A DNA stretch of 64,000 nt from Betaproteobacteria bacterium. Lineage in GTDB: Bacteria > Pseudomonadota > Gammaproteobacteria > Burkholderiales > Ga0077523. How positions within the stretch are numbered: position 1 is the first letter of the stretch; each line of letters opens with the position of its first letter. Below, one piece after another: positions 34,897 to 42,526 of this stretch. The position numbers were made by a program, and so were the translations under genes. The stretch lies in contig JADJPK010000009.1 in the NCBI GenBank assembly GCA_016713305.1, forward strand, positions 248,001 to 312,000, written 5' to 3'. Under the pieces are notes generated by a model that did no database searches, was not told the origin of the DNA, and saw only the letters and a program-made list of their open reading frames with translations.

Positions 34897-36888
34897 TCAT
34901 GCAGTGCGTGAGCGGCCCGAGACCTGGGCGATGAGCCGTACCATCCGGTCGATGTCGTAGGGCTTGACGACGTGGGCCGAGAACCCCGCCTCGAGAGCGC
35001 GGCTGCGGTCCGACTCGTGTGCGAAGCCGGTGACGGCCACCGCCGGCACGTCCGGTCGGAGGCAGCCCTCCTCGGCTCGCATGCGCCTCAGCACGGAATA
35101 GCCATCCTCGTCAGGCATGCCGATGTCCAGGATGACGACGTCCGGCTTCCACGCGCTGCAGATCCTGAATGCCGACTGGCCGCTCTCGGCCGTGCGAACC
35201 TGCGCGCCTTCCGAGGCCAGCACCTGGGACATGAGGCTGCGTGCGCTGGCCTCGTCGTCGGTGATGAGCACCCGAAGTCCCGCAAGCACTCCGTGCGTCC
35301 CCGAAGACACCCCGGATGCCTCGTCGCGCGAGGCCGGCGAAGCGCTGCCGTTCGTGGGCACCGGCGTCATGGGCAGGACGACCGTGAACGTCGCGCCTTG
35401 TCCCAGGCCCTCGCTGGATCCCGTGACGGTGCCGCCGTGCAGTTCCACCAGGTGCCGGACGATGGCAAGGCCCAGTCCCAGGCCGCCATGGCGCCGGGTG
35501 GTCGATCCGTCCGCCTGCCGGAACCGCTCGAACAGCAGCGGCAGGACTTCCGGCGCGATCCCTTCGCCTTCGTCGCGGATCGTCACCCCGTACCGTTCCC
35601 CCTGCCGCGCCCCCGTCACCTGGACGCGCCGTCCCGATGGCGTGAACTTGATGGCATTGGACAGCAGGTTCACGAACACCTGGTGCATCCGGCTCGCGTC
35701 GAAGTACAGCGGTCCCGCGGGTTCCACCGTGGACGTAATGCTGACCTGCTTGGCATCGGCCGACAGCCGGACCGACTGGACCGCCCGGTCCACGATTTCG
35801 GTCAGGAGCACCTGCCCGCGCTGCAGTTCCAGCTTGCCGGCGATGACGCTCGAAATGTCCAGCAGGTCGTTGATGAGCTGGTTCTGCAACTGGGCGTTGC
35901 GCTCGATCGTCTCCACCGCCTGGGCCTGCTGGGCCGAGTCGAGCTTTCCGGTGCGCAGGAGATGCAGCCAGCCGAGAATCGCGCTCATGGGGCTGCGCAG
36001 TTCGTGCGACAGGGTGGCGAGAAACTCGTCCTTCAGCCGTGCCAGGTTCTCTGCCTCCCGCCGGGCGGCGTGCTCCACGCGCAACAGCTCCTCGCGATAG
36101 GCCTCGGCACGCTTGCGGGCCGTGATGTCCACGACCACGCCGATGAACCGCGTCGCCTCGCCGGTCACGTCGCCGTGGGTGCGCCCGTAGGGAGCAAGCC
36201 ATCGCTCGGTGCTGTCGTCGGCGCGAACGATCCGGTGCTCCTGGCTGAACAGCTCGCCCGTGCGGCGCGCCCGGTCAGAGGCTTTCATGACCGAGATCTG
36301 GTCGTCGGGATGGATCCTGCGGCGCCACATCTCCCACGTGACCGGCGCGGAGGACGGCTCCATTCCCAGCAACCGGAAAAGCTGCTGGCTGAAGTGCGCC
36401 GAGCCGTCGCGCATGTCGATGTCCCAGGTCGCGATGCCGGCGCCCTCCGTGGCCAGACGCATCCGCTGCTCGCTTTCCACGAGATCGAGCTCGACGGCAC
36501 GCAGCCTCAGGAGCGTGCGCACCACCGTGAGCAGTTCCTGCGGCTCCACCGGCTGCGCCAGGAAGATGTCGGCACCGCTTTGCAGGCTGCTCGCTTCCGT
36601 TTCCTCGTGCGCCCGCGCCGTCGCCGTGATGTGCAGCACGGGCAGGCGGATCGATGCGGGATCGGCGCGGATCTGCCGGCACACCTCGAAGCCATCCATG
36701 TCGGGCAGTTGCAGGTCCAGCAGGACCAGCTGCGGCCGGAACATGCGCACGGCGTTCAGGGCATCCGTGCCGTTGCCGGCTTCCATGACGTCGAAGCCGG
36801 CCTGCCGCAGGATCCGTGTCTTGGTGTAGCGGCCGATCTCGTCGTCGTCGACGTTGAGGACGAGATCGGCCTTGCGTCCCGGGCTCAT
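34897..36888 (-). CDS. Hybrid histidine kinase: receiver-PAS-HisKA-ATPase-receiver
   Basis: 663 residues. The start at 36888 has GGAGG upstream, and its ATG overlaps the stop of the previous gene (ATGA). An N-terminal receiver has LNVDDDEIGRYTK and Asp58 in LLDLQLPDMDG; Lys of the usual KP pair is replaced (AQPVEP), so signalling there may be altered. A PAS/PAC domain spans ~135-265 (GIATWDIDMRDGSAHFSQQL, FIGVVVDITARKRAE). HisKA has FLATLSHELRSPMS (His about 294), HATPase has NAIKFTPSG, DEGEGI and GLGLGLAIV, and a C-terminal receiver has LITDDEASA, Asp about 586 in ILDIGMPDEDG and VKPYD. It is soluble. As middle kinase of three, it could receive phosphate from or pass it to the neighbours (inference). 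Confidence 0.9.
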   Translation of the reverse strand: MSPGRKADLVLNVDDDEIGRYTKTRILRQAGFDVMEAGNGTDALNAVRMFRPQLVLLDLQLPDMDGFEVCRQIRADPASIRLPVLHITATARAHEETEASSLQSGADIFLAQPVEPQELLTVVRTLLRLRAVELDLVESEQRMRLATEGAGIATWDIDMRDGSAHFSQQLFRLLGMEPSSAPVTWEMWRRRIHPDDQISVMKASDRARRTGELFSQEHRIVRADDSTERWLAPYGRTHGDVTGEATRFIGVVVDITARKRAEAYREELLRVEHAARREAENLARLKDEFLATLSHELRSPMSAILGWLHLLRTGKLDSAQQAQAVETIERNAQLQNQLINDLLDISSVIAGKLELQRGQVLLTEIVDRAVQSVRLSADAKQVSITSTVEPAGPLYFDASRMHQVFVNLLSNAIKFTPSGRRVQVTGARQGERYGVTIRDEGEGIAPEVLPLLFERFRQADGSTTRRHGGLGLGLAIVRHLVELHGGTVTGSSEGLGQGATFTVVLPMTPVPTNGSASPASRDEASGVSSGTHGVLAGLRVLITDDEASARSLMSQVLASEGAQVRTAESGQSAFRICSAWKPDVVILDIGMPDEDGYSVLRRMRAEEGCLRPDVPAVAVTGFAHESDRSRALEAGFSAHVVKPYDIDRMVRLIAQVSGRSRTA

Positions 36889-39002
36889 GGCCGCGCCTCC
36901 ACGCCGAGGATGGACGACACGTGCGCCAGCATCAGCGTTTCCGCGTCGCGCTTGTCCAGCACGGCCCTGGCGCGCCGCGCGAGCGTCTGCCGCTCCTGGT
37001 TCGACAGATCGCGGCTGGTGGCGATGAGCACGGGGATATCCCGCGTGGCCGGATCTTCGGACAGACGCTCCAGCACCTGCTCGCCGCCGATGTCCGGCAG
37101 GCCGAGATCCAGCACGATGAGCCGCGGCCGGGCCGCCTGCGCCGCCTGCAGCCCCGAACCGCCGTCGGTCGCCTCCAGCACCTGGTGACCCATCGCATCC
37201 AGCATGCGGCGCATCATGTAGCGGGCCGCGGGATCGTCGTCGATCAGCAGGATGCGCCGGCCGGTGAGGCCGTCCAGCTGCGCAAGCAGTTCCGCCGGTT
37301 CGAACGGTTTGATCAGATAGGCATCCGCGCCCAGCGAGAAGGCCTTGCGCCGGTCGTCCGTGGTGCTCACGATGACCACGGGAATGTCCTGCGTGACGGG
37401 GTCCGCCTTCAATTCTCCGAGCCAGTGCCAGGTCTGCTCGCCACGCAGCAGGAGATCCAGCACGATGGCGGCCGGACGCATGTGGGCGACGGCCTCGTAC
37501 GCCTGCCGCAGGGTGCGGGCGCCGACCCACTGATAGGGAAAGCTTCGCAGCAACTTCTGGTACACGAGCTGCGCGTTCTCGTCGTCTTCCACCACCAGCA
37601 CCGGCATGCGCATCGCGTCGGTCCGCATGGCCGCCACCGGGGCGTCCGCCTCGCGATGCGCCGGGTACTTCACCGGAATCGTCGCTTCGAACACCGACCC
37701 CCTGCCGCGCTCGCTGCGCACCGAGATCGTTCCCCCGAGCAGCGTCGCGAACTTCTTGCACAGCGGCAGGCCCAGACCCGTGCCCTTCACCCGCCGCTGG
37801 TGCGGTCCCTTGACCTGGGTGAATTCCTCGAAGATGAATTCCTGGTCCTCGGGCGCGATGCCGATGCCGGTATCGGCCACTGCGAAGCTCACCTTGTCCG
37901 TTCGCGGCTCGTAAGCCACCGTGACGCGGACCTCGCCGCGTTCGGTGAACTTGAGGGCATTGGAGATGAAGTTACGCAGGATCTGCGAGACCTTGGCCTC
38001 GTCGCTGAAAAGCGCGGGCACGCCCTCCGGCTCCTCGAAATGCAGCTGCACGGATTCGGACACGAGCAGCGGCCGCAGCATTCCGCGAAGCGCGCTGAAA
38101 AGATCGGGCACGGAGAACTCCGCGGGCTGGATGTCGATCTTGCCCGCCTCGATCTTGGCCAGGTCCAGCAGGTCGTCCACGATCTCGGTGAGCCCCTCCG
38201 CGCACTTGCGGATGAAGTGCACCTGCTTCTCCTGTTCGGGCGTGAGCGGCCCGTCGCTGCGATCGATCAGCAGGCGGGACAACGCACGGATCGAATTGAG
38301 CGGTGTGCGCAGCTCGTGGCTCATGTTGGACAGGAAGCGCGACTTCATCTCGTCCGCCCGGCGCAGGTGCATCGCCTTCTCGTCCAACTCCGCATACAGC
38401 GCGACGACCCCCCGGTTGGTGTCCTCCAGCTCCCGGTTGAGCGTCACCAGTTCGTCCTGCCGCTGTCGCACTTCCTCGAGTGCGCGCAACAGCTCGCGGT
38501 TCTGCTGTTGGATCTCCTGCAGGGGCGTGGCCGGCGGATTGGCGGCCAGTGCATTGGCCAGCGCGGCGAGATCCGTGCGCCCGAGGACAGCCGTCCCGGG
38601 GGGCAGGATCTTCTTCAGCGTGACGTCGGTGCCCTCGCCGGGCGCCGAACGGATGCCGAACTGATCCATGAGGCGACGTGCGCCCAGAATGCCCAGGCCC
38701 ATGCCCGTGGAGGACCGGTACCGGCCGTCGAGTATGGCGTTGAGGTCGCGTATTCCCGGGCCCCGATCCGCGATGCGGACGATCAGCAGCTGCGGCGCGC
38801 TGGTGCCCTCCAGTTCGAACTCGACCCGCCCCTTGCCGGCGTAGCGGAAGGCGTTGCGCGCGATCTCGGATACTGCCGTGGCGATGCGCGTCTGGTCCTG
38901 CGCTTCGAAGCCGAGCAGCGCAGCGACCTGCCGCGCCCGCTGCCGGCTCGCGACGACGTCCTGCTCGTGATCGATCGCGAGGGAGATCAGCCGTTGCGTC
39001 AT
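36885..39002 (-). CDS. Hybrid histidine kinase with N-terminal RsbT-like ATPase domain and two receivers
   Basis: 705 residues. The start at 39002 is behind GGAGG and overlaps the upstream stop (ATGA). Residues 1-135 are an RsbT/RsbW-type ATPase: N-box SEIARNAFRYAGKG, G1 IADRGPGI, G2 STGMGLGILGARRLM. A coiled coil (~160-215) leads to HisKA with FLSNMSHELRTPLNS (His229), then HATPase with NFISNALKFTERG, DTGIGI, GTGLGLPL. Two receivers follow: VLVVEDDENA with IVLDLLLRG and IKPFEP, and ILLIDDDPAA with IVLDLGLPDIGG and a divergent Lys in VLDKRD. No membrane segment. The N-terminal domain physically joins a stressosome-type switch kinase to a phosphorelay kinase and would be able to bind RsbR/RsbS-type STAS proteins (inference). 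Confidence 0.9.
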   Translation of the reverse strand: MTQRLISLAIDHEQDVVASRQRARQVAALLGFEAQDQTRIATAVSEIARNAFRYAGKGRVEFELEGTSAPQLLIVRIADRGPGIRDLNAILDGRYRSSTGMGLGILGARRLMDQFGIRSAPGEGTDVTLKKILPPGTAVLGRTDLAALANALAANPPATPLQEIQQQNRELLRALEEVRQRQDELVTLNRELEDTNRGVVALYAELDEKAMHLRRADEMKSRFLSNMSHELRTPLNSIRALSRLLIDRSDGPLTPEQEKQVHFIRKCAEGLTEIVDDLLDLAKIEAGKIDIQPAEFSVPDLFSALRGMLRPLLVSESVQLHFEEPEGVPALFSDEAKVSQILRNFISNALKFTERGEVRVTVAYEPRTDKVSFAVADTGIGIAPEDQEFIFEEFTQVKGPHQRRVKGTGLGLPLCKKFATLLGGTISVRSERGRGSVFEATIPVKYPAHREADAPVAAMRTDAMRMPVLVVEDDENAQLVYQKLLRSFPYQWVGARTLRQAYEAVAHMRPAAIVLDLLLRGEQTWHWLGELKADPVTQDIPVVIVSTTDDRRKAFSLGADAYLIKPFEPAELLAQLDGLTGRRILLIDDDPAARYMMRRMLDAMGHQVLEATDGGSGLQAAQAARPRLIVLDLGLPDIGGEQVLERLSEDPATRDIPVLIATSRDLSNQERQTLARRARAVLDKRDAETLMLAHVSSILGVEARP

Positions 39003-40015
39003 GGAACCTCCGTGCCGAGGTTGCGGATCACGACGATCGTGGTGTCGTCGCGCCCGCGGCTGTGATCCCTGAACAGGGCACCGGCAATGAGAGACGGATG
39101 CCGCGCCACCAGGCCCGGATAGGCGGACGGGTCCCAGCGGGACGTCATGCCATCCGAATAGGCATACAGGAGCGCTCCGGCGGGAAACGGGAAATCGAAC
39201 GTCTGGAACTTGCGCACCTGGTGTCCCAGGATGCCGTTGTGCGAGGCAAGGCTGCGGGAAGTGTCGCCGACGCAGACCATGCAGCCGATGTTCCCTACCC
39301 CGCAGAAAGCGCCGGTTCCTCCCGCGGGACGCAAGTCCACCACTGCAGCGGCAGCGCCGCGGGTGGGCCGCAAGGCGAGGTGCACCGACTCGAGACAGTC
39401 CTGCGGGGAAGTGGCGCCCGAATTTTCCACGACTTCCGTTGCCCGCCTTGCCGCCTCCGCCGCCTCGGGCCCATGGCCCAGCCCGTCGACCACGATGAGC
39501 CGATGGCGGCAGCCTGACGCATGGAGGCCCCAACTGTCCCCGGACACGAGTTCGCCCTTGAGCGGAACACACACGGCTCCGTACTCCAGATGGCGCGGCG
39601 GCGCGGGCGGATCATCGCGCCACACGACGCAGCGCAGGATCGTTCCCTCCCCGCTCCGGGAATGGATCTGGAGGTCCGAGGCGAGCCGTGACAGCGCGCC
39701 CATGCCCCAGCCCGGCGAGCCCGCGGTGGAGTGGCCGTCCCGCATGCTGGCGGTGACGCTGGCCATGCCGGGCCCCCGGTCCAGCGCCAACACCTCCACT
39801 CCCCGCGCCCGGGCGTCGGAACGCCGCTGCAGGACGAGCGTGCCGTTCCCGGCGTGCTTGACCATATTGGACACCGCCTCGGTCACCACCAGCGCCAGGA
39901 CACCGGCCCGTTCCTCGTTGAAGCCCATTGCGCCGGCCATGATCGAAGCCTGACGGCGGGCTTCCGCCACGGCGCTCCCCTCGTCCACCGAGAGTGCGAT
40001 GCCGCCGCTGCTCAT
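38999..40015 (-). CDS. RsbT/W-like ATPase fused to SpoIIE/RsbX-type phosphatase
   Basis: 338 residues from the ATG at 40015, which overlaps the RsbT stop (ATGA). Residues ~10-135 are an anti-sigma-type ATPase: VVTEAVSNMVKHAGNG (N-box), ALDRGPGMASV (G1), GSPGWGMGALSRLAS (G2). Residues ~145-335 are a PP2C-like SpoIIE/RsbX phosphatase: LIVVDGLGHGPEAAEAARRA, CGVGNIGCMV, LLYAYSDGMTSRWD and RGRDDTTIVVIRNL, with the metal-binding Asp residues present. In stressosome systems RsbX removes phosphate from RsbR and RsbS to reset the complex; the position after rsbT fits. The added ATPase half is a second switch-kinase-like domain whose partner is unknown. Confidence 0.87.
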   Translation of the reverse strand: MSSGGIALSVDEGSAVAEARRQASIMAGAMGFNEERAGVLALVVTEAVSNMVKHAGNGTLVLQRRSDARARGVEVLALDRGPGMASVTASMRDGHSTAGSPGWGMGALSRLASDLQIHSRSGEGTILRCVVWRDDPPAPPRHLEYGAVCVPLKGELVSGDSWGLHASGCRHRLIVVDGLGHGPEAAEAARRATEVVENSGATSPQDCLESVHLALRPTRGAAAAVVDLRPAGGTGAFCGVGNIGCMVCVGDTSRSLASHNGILGHQVRKFQTFDFPFPAGALLYAYSDGMTSRWDPSAYPGLVARHPSLIAGALFRDHSRGRDDTTIVVIRNLGTEVP

Positions 40016-40449
40016 GCGCGCCACCGCGTGATGGTGATCCGCGTGCCTTGTCCCGGGATCGAGTCGATGTCGAATTCGCTCGACAGGCGCTTGGCGCCGC
40101 CCAGGCCCAGCCCCAGACCGTTGCCCGTGGTGAAGCCGTCCTTGAGTGCGCGCTCTATGTCGGGAATGCCAGGGCCGCGATCTGCAAAGACCAGGCGCAA
40201 GCCCGTGCGTCCGGCGTGCGAGAGCGATTCGATGGTGACTTCGCCGCCACCCCCGTAGTCGAGCGTGTTGCGCGCCAGTTCGCTGGCGGCCGTGACCACC
40301 TTGGTCTGGTCGACCAGTCCGAAACCCTGGGCGAGCGCCCTCTCACGAACGGCCTGACGCATGCGGACGATGTCCTCCGAGCTGCGAATCGGCAGAGTCG
40401 CGTGATCGGCCACGCCGCCGCTTCCTGCGCCGCGGGCAGAAGTCGTCAC
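40012..40449 (-). CDS. rsbT: RsbT-like serine kinase of the stressosome
   Basis: 145 residues assuming a GTG start at 40449 that overlaps the RsbS stop as GTGA, in line with the overlaps elsewhere in this operon; a GTG 12 codons later (VADHATLPIRSS) is the alternative. One domain only: TAASELARNTLDYGGGGEVT (N-box), LRLVFADRGPGIPDIERAL (G1) and TTGNGLGLGLGGAKRLSSEF (G2), close to the RsbT pattern. In Bacillus RsbT phosphorylates RsbR and RsbS and, when released, activates a downstream phosphatase. Here no RsbU or sigma factor is encoded nearby. Confidence 0.88.
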   Translation of the reverse strand: MTTSARGAGSGGVADHATLPIRSSEDIVRMRQAVRERALAQGFGLVDQTKVVTAASELARNTLDYGGGGEVTIESLSHAGRTGLRLVFADRGPGIPDIERALKDGFTTGNGLGLGLGGAKRLSSEFDIDSIPGQGTRITITRWRA

Positions 40450-40811
40450 AGACGCTGCTTCACTCGCGTCTGCAGCAGTGCCATGCCTTTCTCCACGTTC
40501 AGCGCCGTTTGCACGCCGACGAGAGGCAATCCGAGTTCCACCAGCGTGATCGCGACCGACGGCTGCATACCCACCACGACGGTCTCGGCGTCCAGCACGC
40601 GGGCCATCCCCGCGATGTTGGCCACCATCCGTCCGATGAAAGAATCCACCATGTCCAGCGCGGAGATGTCGATGAGCACGCCGCGTGACCGTTCCGCCGC
40701 GATGCGATTCGTGAGGTCTTCCTGCAGCGCCAGGGCGAGCCGGTCGTGCATGTCCACCTGGATGGTGACCAGCAGGAACCTGCCCATCTTCAGGATCGGG
40801 ATGCGGTCCAC
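40446..40811 (-). CDS. rsbS: RsbS-like STAS-domain stressosome protein
   Basis: 121 residues from a GTG at 40811, with AGAGGACC just upstream and 6 bases after RsbR. A single STAS domain: PILKMGRFLLVTIQVDMHDR, then GVLIDISALDMVDSFIGRMV with Ser57 at the place of the RsbS phosphoserine, then DAETVVVGMQPSVAITLVEL. In the stressosome RsbS forms the core shell with RsbR, and its phosphorylation by RsbT releases the kinase. The preserved Ser argues for a working switch. Confidence 0.9.
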   Translation of the reverse strand: MDRIPILKMGRFLLVTIQVDMHDRLALALQEDLTNRIAAERSRGVLIDISALDMVDSFIGRMVANIAGMARVLDAETVVVGMQPSVAITLVELGLPLVGVQTALNVEKGMALLQTRVKQRL

Positions 40812-40817
40812 GGTCCT

Positions 40818-41690
40818 CTAGCCCTCGGAGTGCGCGCCGGCCACGATGCGGGCGCCCGTGCGCTGCAGCGCGACCGCAAAGGCATCCGCCAGCGTCGCCT
40901 TGGTCACGACCTCCCCCAGATCGACCCCCAGATGCACGATGGTCTGGGCGATCTGCGGCCGGATGCCGCTGATGATGCAATCCGCCCCCATGAGGCGGGT
41001 GGCGGCGATGGTTTTCAGCAGGTGCTGCGCAACCAGCGTGTCCACGGTGGGCACCCCGGTGATATCAAGAATGGCGATGGCCGCGCCCGTGTCCACGATG
41101 CGTTGCAGCAGCGTTTCCATCACCACCTGCGCACGCGAGGAGTCGAGGGTCCCCACGAGCGGCAGCGCGACGATGTCGTCCCACAGCTGCACGACCGGCG
41201 TCGACAGCTCGAGCAGTTCGCGCTGCTGGCGCACGATGACTTCCTCGCGCCTTCTCTGGTACGCCTCCGTAGTGAACAGCCCCATCTTGTCCACCAGTTC
41301 GGTCGTGTACCAGAGGGTGTCGGCCAGCGCCTGACCGTCGTGCCGCAATTTCTCCCGCAGCACCGAGAACAGCGCTTCCTTGAGCGAGAACACGAAGGTC
41401 GCCGTTTCCGACGGACTGAAACCCTGGTGCGCGCGGCTCGCCGAGATGTCTTCCAGCATGTGCCTCACATCGGTCCATTCGGTCCTGAAGATGTCGGTGG
41501 AGGTGGCATGTTCCAGCGCGGCCAGGAGCGCGCGCAGAAATTCGGTCGACTGCGTGGCGAGCGCCTTTTCGCCGATGAGGTCAGGGCGAAAGGCGGCAGA
41601 TGCCTTCTGCCGCGCAACCCAGTCTTCCAGAATATTGGTTTCGTGCGCTTCGAGCAGACCGCGCAGCTGCTGCGGAGTGATGGCGTTCAT
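40818..41690 (-). CDS. rsbR: RsbR-like stressosome sensor (RsbRD N-terminal domain + STAS)
   Basis: 290 residues, first gene of the operon, start at 41690 behind GGAAG. Residues 1-150 are helical and match the RsbRD-type N-terminal sensory domain (LLEAHETNILEDWVARQ, FSPSETATFVFSLKEALFSV). Residues ~165-280 are a STAS domain: ELSTPVVQLWDDIVALPLVG, ILDITGVPTVDTLVAQHLLK, CIISGIRPQIAQTIVHLGVD. Thr218 (VDT) and Thr250 (AQT) align with the two RsbT-phosphorylated threonines of Bacillus RsbRA, so the switch residues are conserved. RsbR paralogues with RsbS build the large stressosome particle; the N-terminal turrets sense an unknown signal. Confidence 0.92.
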   Translation of the reverse strand: MNAITPQQLRGLLEAHETNILEDWVARQKASAAFRPDLIGEKALATQSTEFLRALLAALEHATSTDIFRTEWTDVRHMLEDISASRAHQGFSPSETATFVFSLKEALFSVLREKLRHDGQALADTLWYTTELVDKMGLFTTEAYQRRREEVIVRQQRELLELSTPVVQLWDDIVALPLVGTLDSSRAQVVMETLLQRIVDTGAAIAILDITGVPTVDTLVAQHLLKTIAATRLMGADCIISGIRPQIAQTIVHLGVDLGEVVTKATLADAFAVALQRTGARIVAGAHSEG

Positions 41691-42526
41691 TGGGCTTCCG
41701 TGGTGATGAGCGTGCGGAGGAACGGGAAACGGCTGCAGGCGCGATGCACCGGCATACCGTCCGGGAGCTGGCGTGCAGTTTCAGGAGATCGGCCGGACGC
41801 CGGCCGGGGCCGCCGGCTTCGCGGCTGCGGCGATCCCGGACCGGCCATGGACATTCGCACGCGAGGGCACCTGCCCCGGCGTACCGGCAATAAAGGAAGG
41901 CGAGCGGTGCGCAGGCAACACACGCAAAGCGCAGCGCGTCGCACTCCGGGCCACAGGCCCGGATGCAGAGGCGGATGCATAGGACGACTCGTCGGTTCGG
42001 GGAAAAACGCAACGCCCGCAGGATCCCTTCATTTCCGGTCCTGTCTGTCAGCACCACGCCGTTGTCATTCTAGGGAAGACGGCCGTAGTTAGACAAATGA
42101 CTTCTGTTCAAATTGCAGGAATCCGCGCTCAACACACCGTAACCTGCACCGATCCCCTGTCCAAAAGTGAAGGGACCGCAGAGCACCCGCAATTCGTTCC
42201 GATGCGCGACCGGGAATCGCTCCCGACATCACCATTCAGGTCCGCTCCGCCCTGCCGATAACTGCACCATCATCGAGCATCAGGTGCCTTGCCCGCTCAC
42301 GCGCGCCTCGCCCCGGATGCCCGTGACACGTCGGCCCGACCGGCCGGATCGCCGAACCCCCCGCATGTGTTCGGCCTCGCCCTCCGCCAGGTCCCATCCC
42401 CTCCTTCTCCCGGACCCGTTTCCGCCGGGAGCACTCGCCGTCAATCGCTCGCAGCCATGGCGCACCCACACCGCGAACCGCGCGGCGTGCCGTCGCCGCT
42501 TCGCCATCGGGACAAAGGGAACAACG
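41691..42526. other. 836-bp divergent intergenic region between rsbR and the chemoreceptor gene
   Basis: Should hold promoters for both the stressosome operon and the chemoreceptor. The only AT-rich stretch is at about 42,050-42,130 (GTTAGACAAATGACTTCTG), a likely promoter zone, but I cannot fix -10/-35 boxes. Open frames in the rest have no protein-like content. No RNA gene was recognised. The length is large for this compact region, and a small RNA cannot be excluded. Confidence 0.45.

Noticed and set aside
30807..34934. 1,375-codon open frame on the plus strand across the double-core kinase
   Set aside because: It is the antisense shadow of the kinase gene. The His/Gln/Arg-rich translation matches no family, while the minus strand has complete kinase motifs.
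40012..40980. A longer, 322-residue version of the RsbT frame extending over rsbS
   Set aside because: The extension is antisense-like filler in the wrong frame over the clear STAS gene; the GTGA overlap start at 40449 fits the operon.
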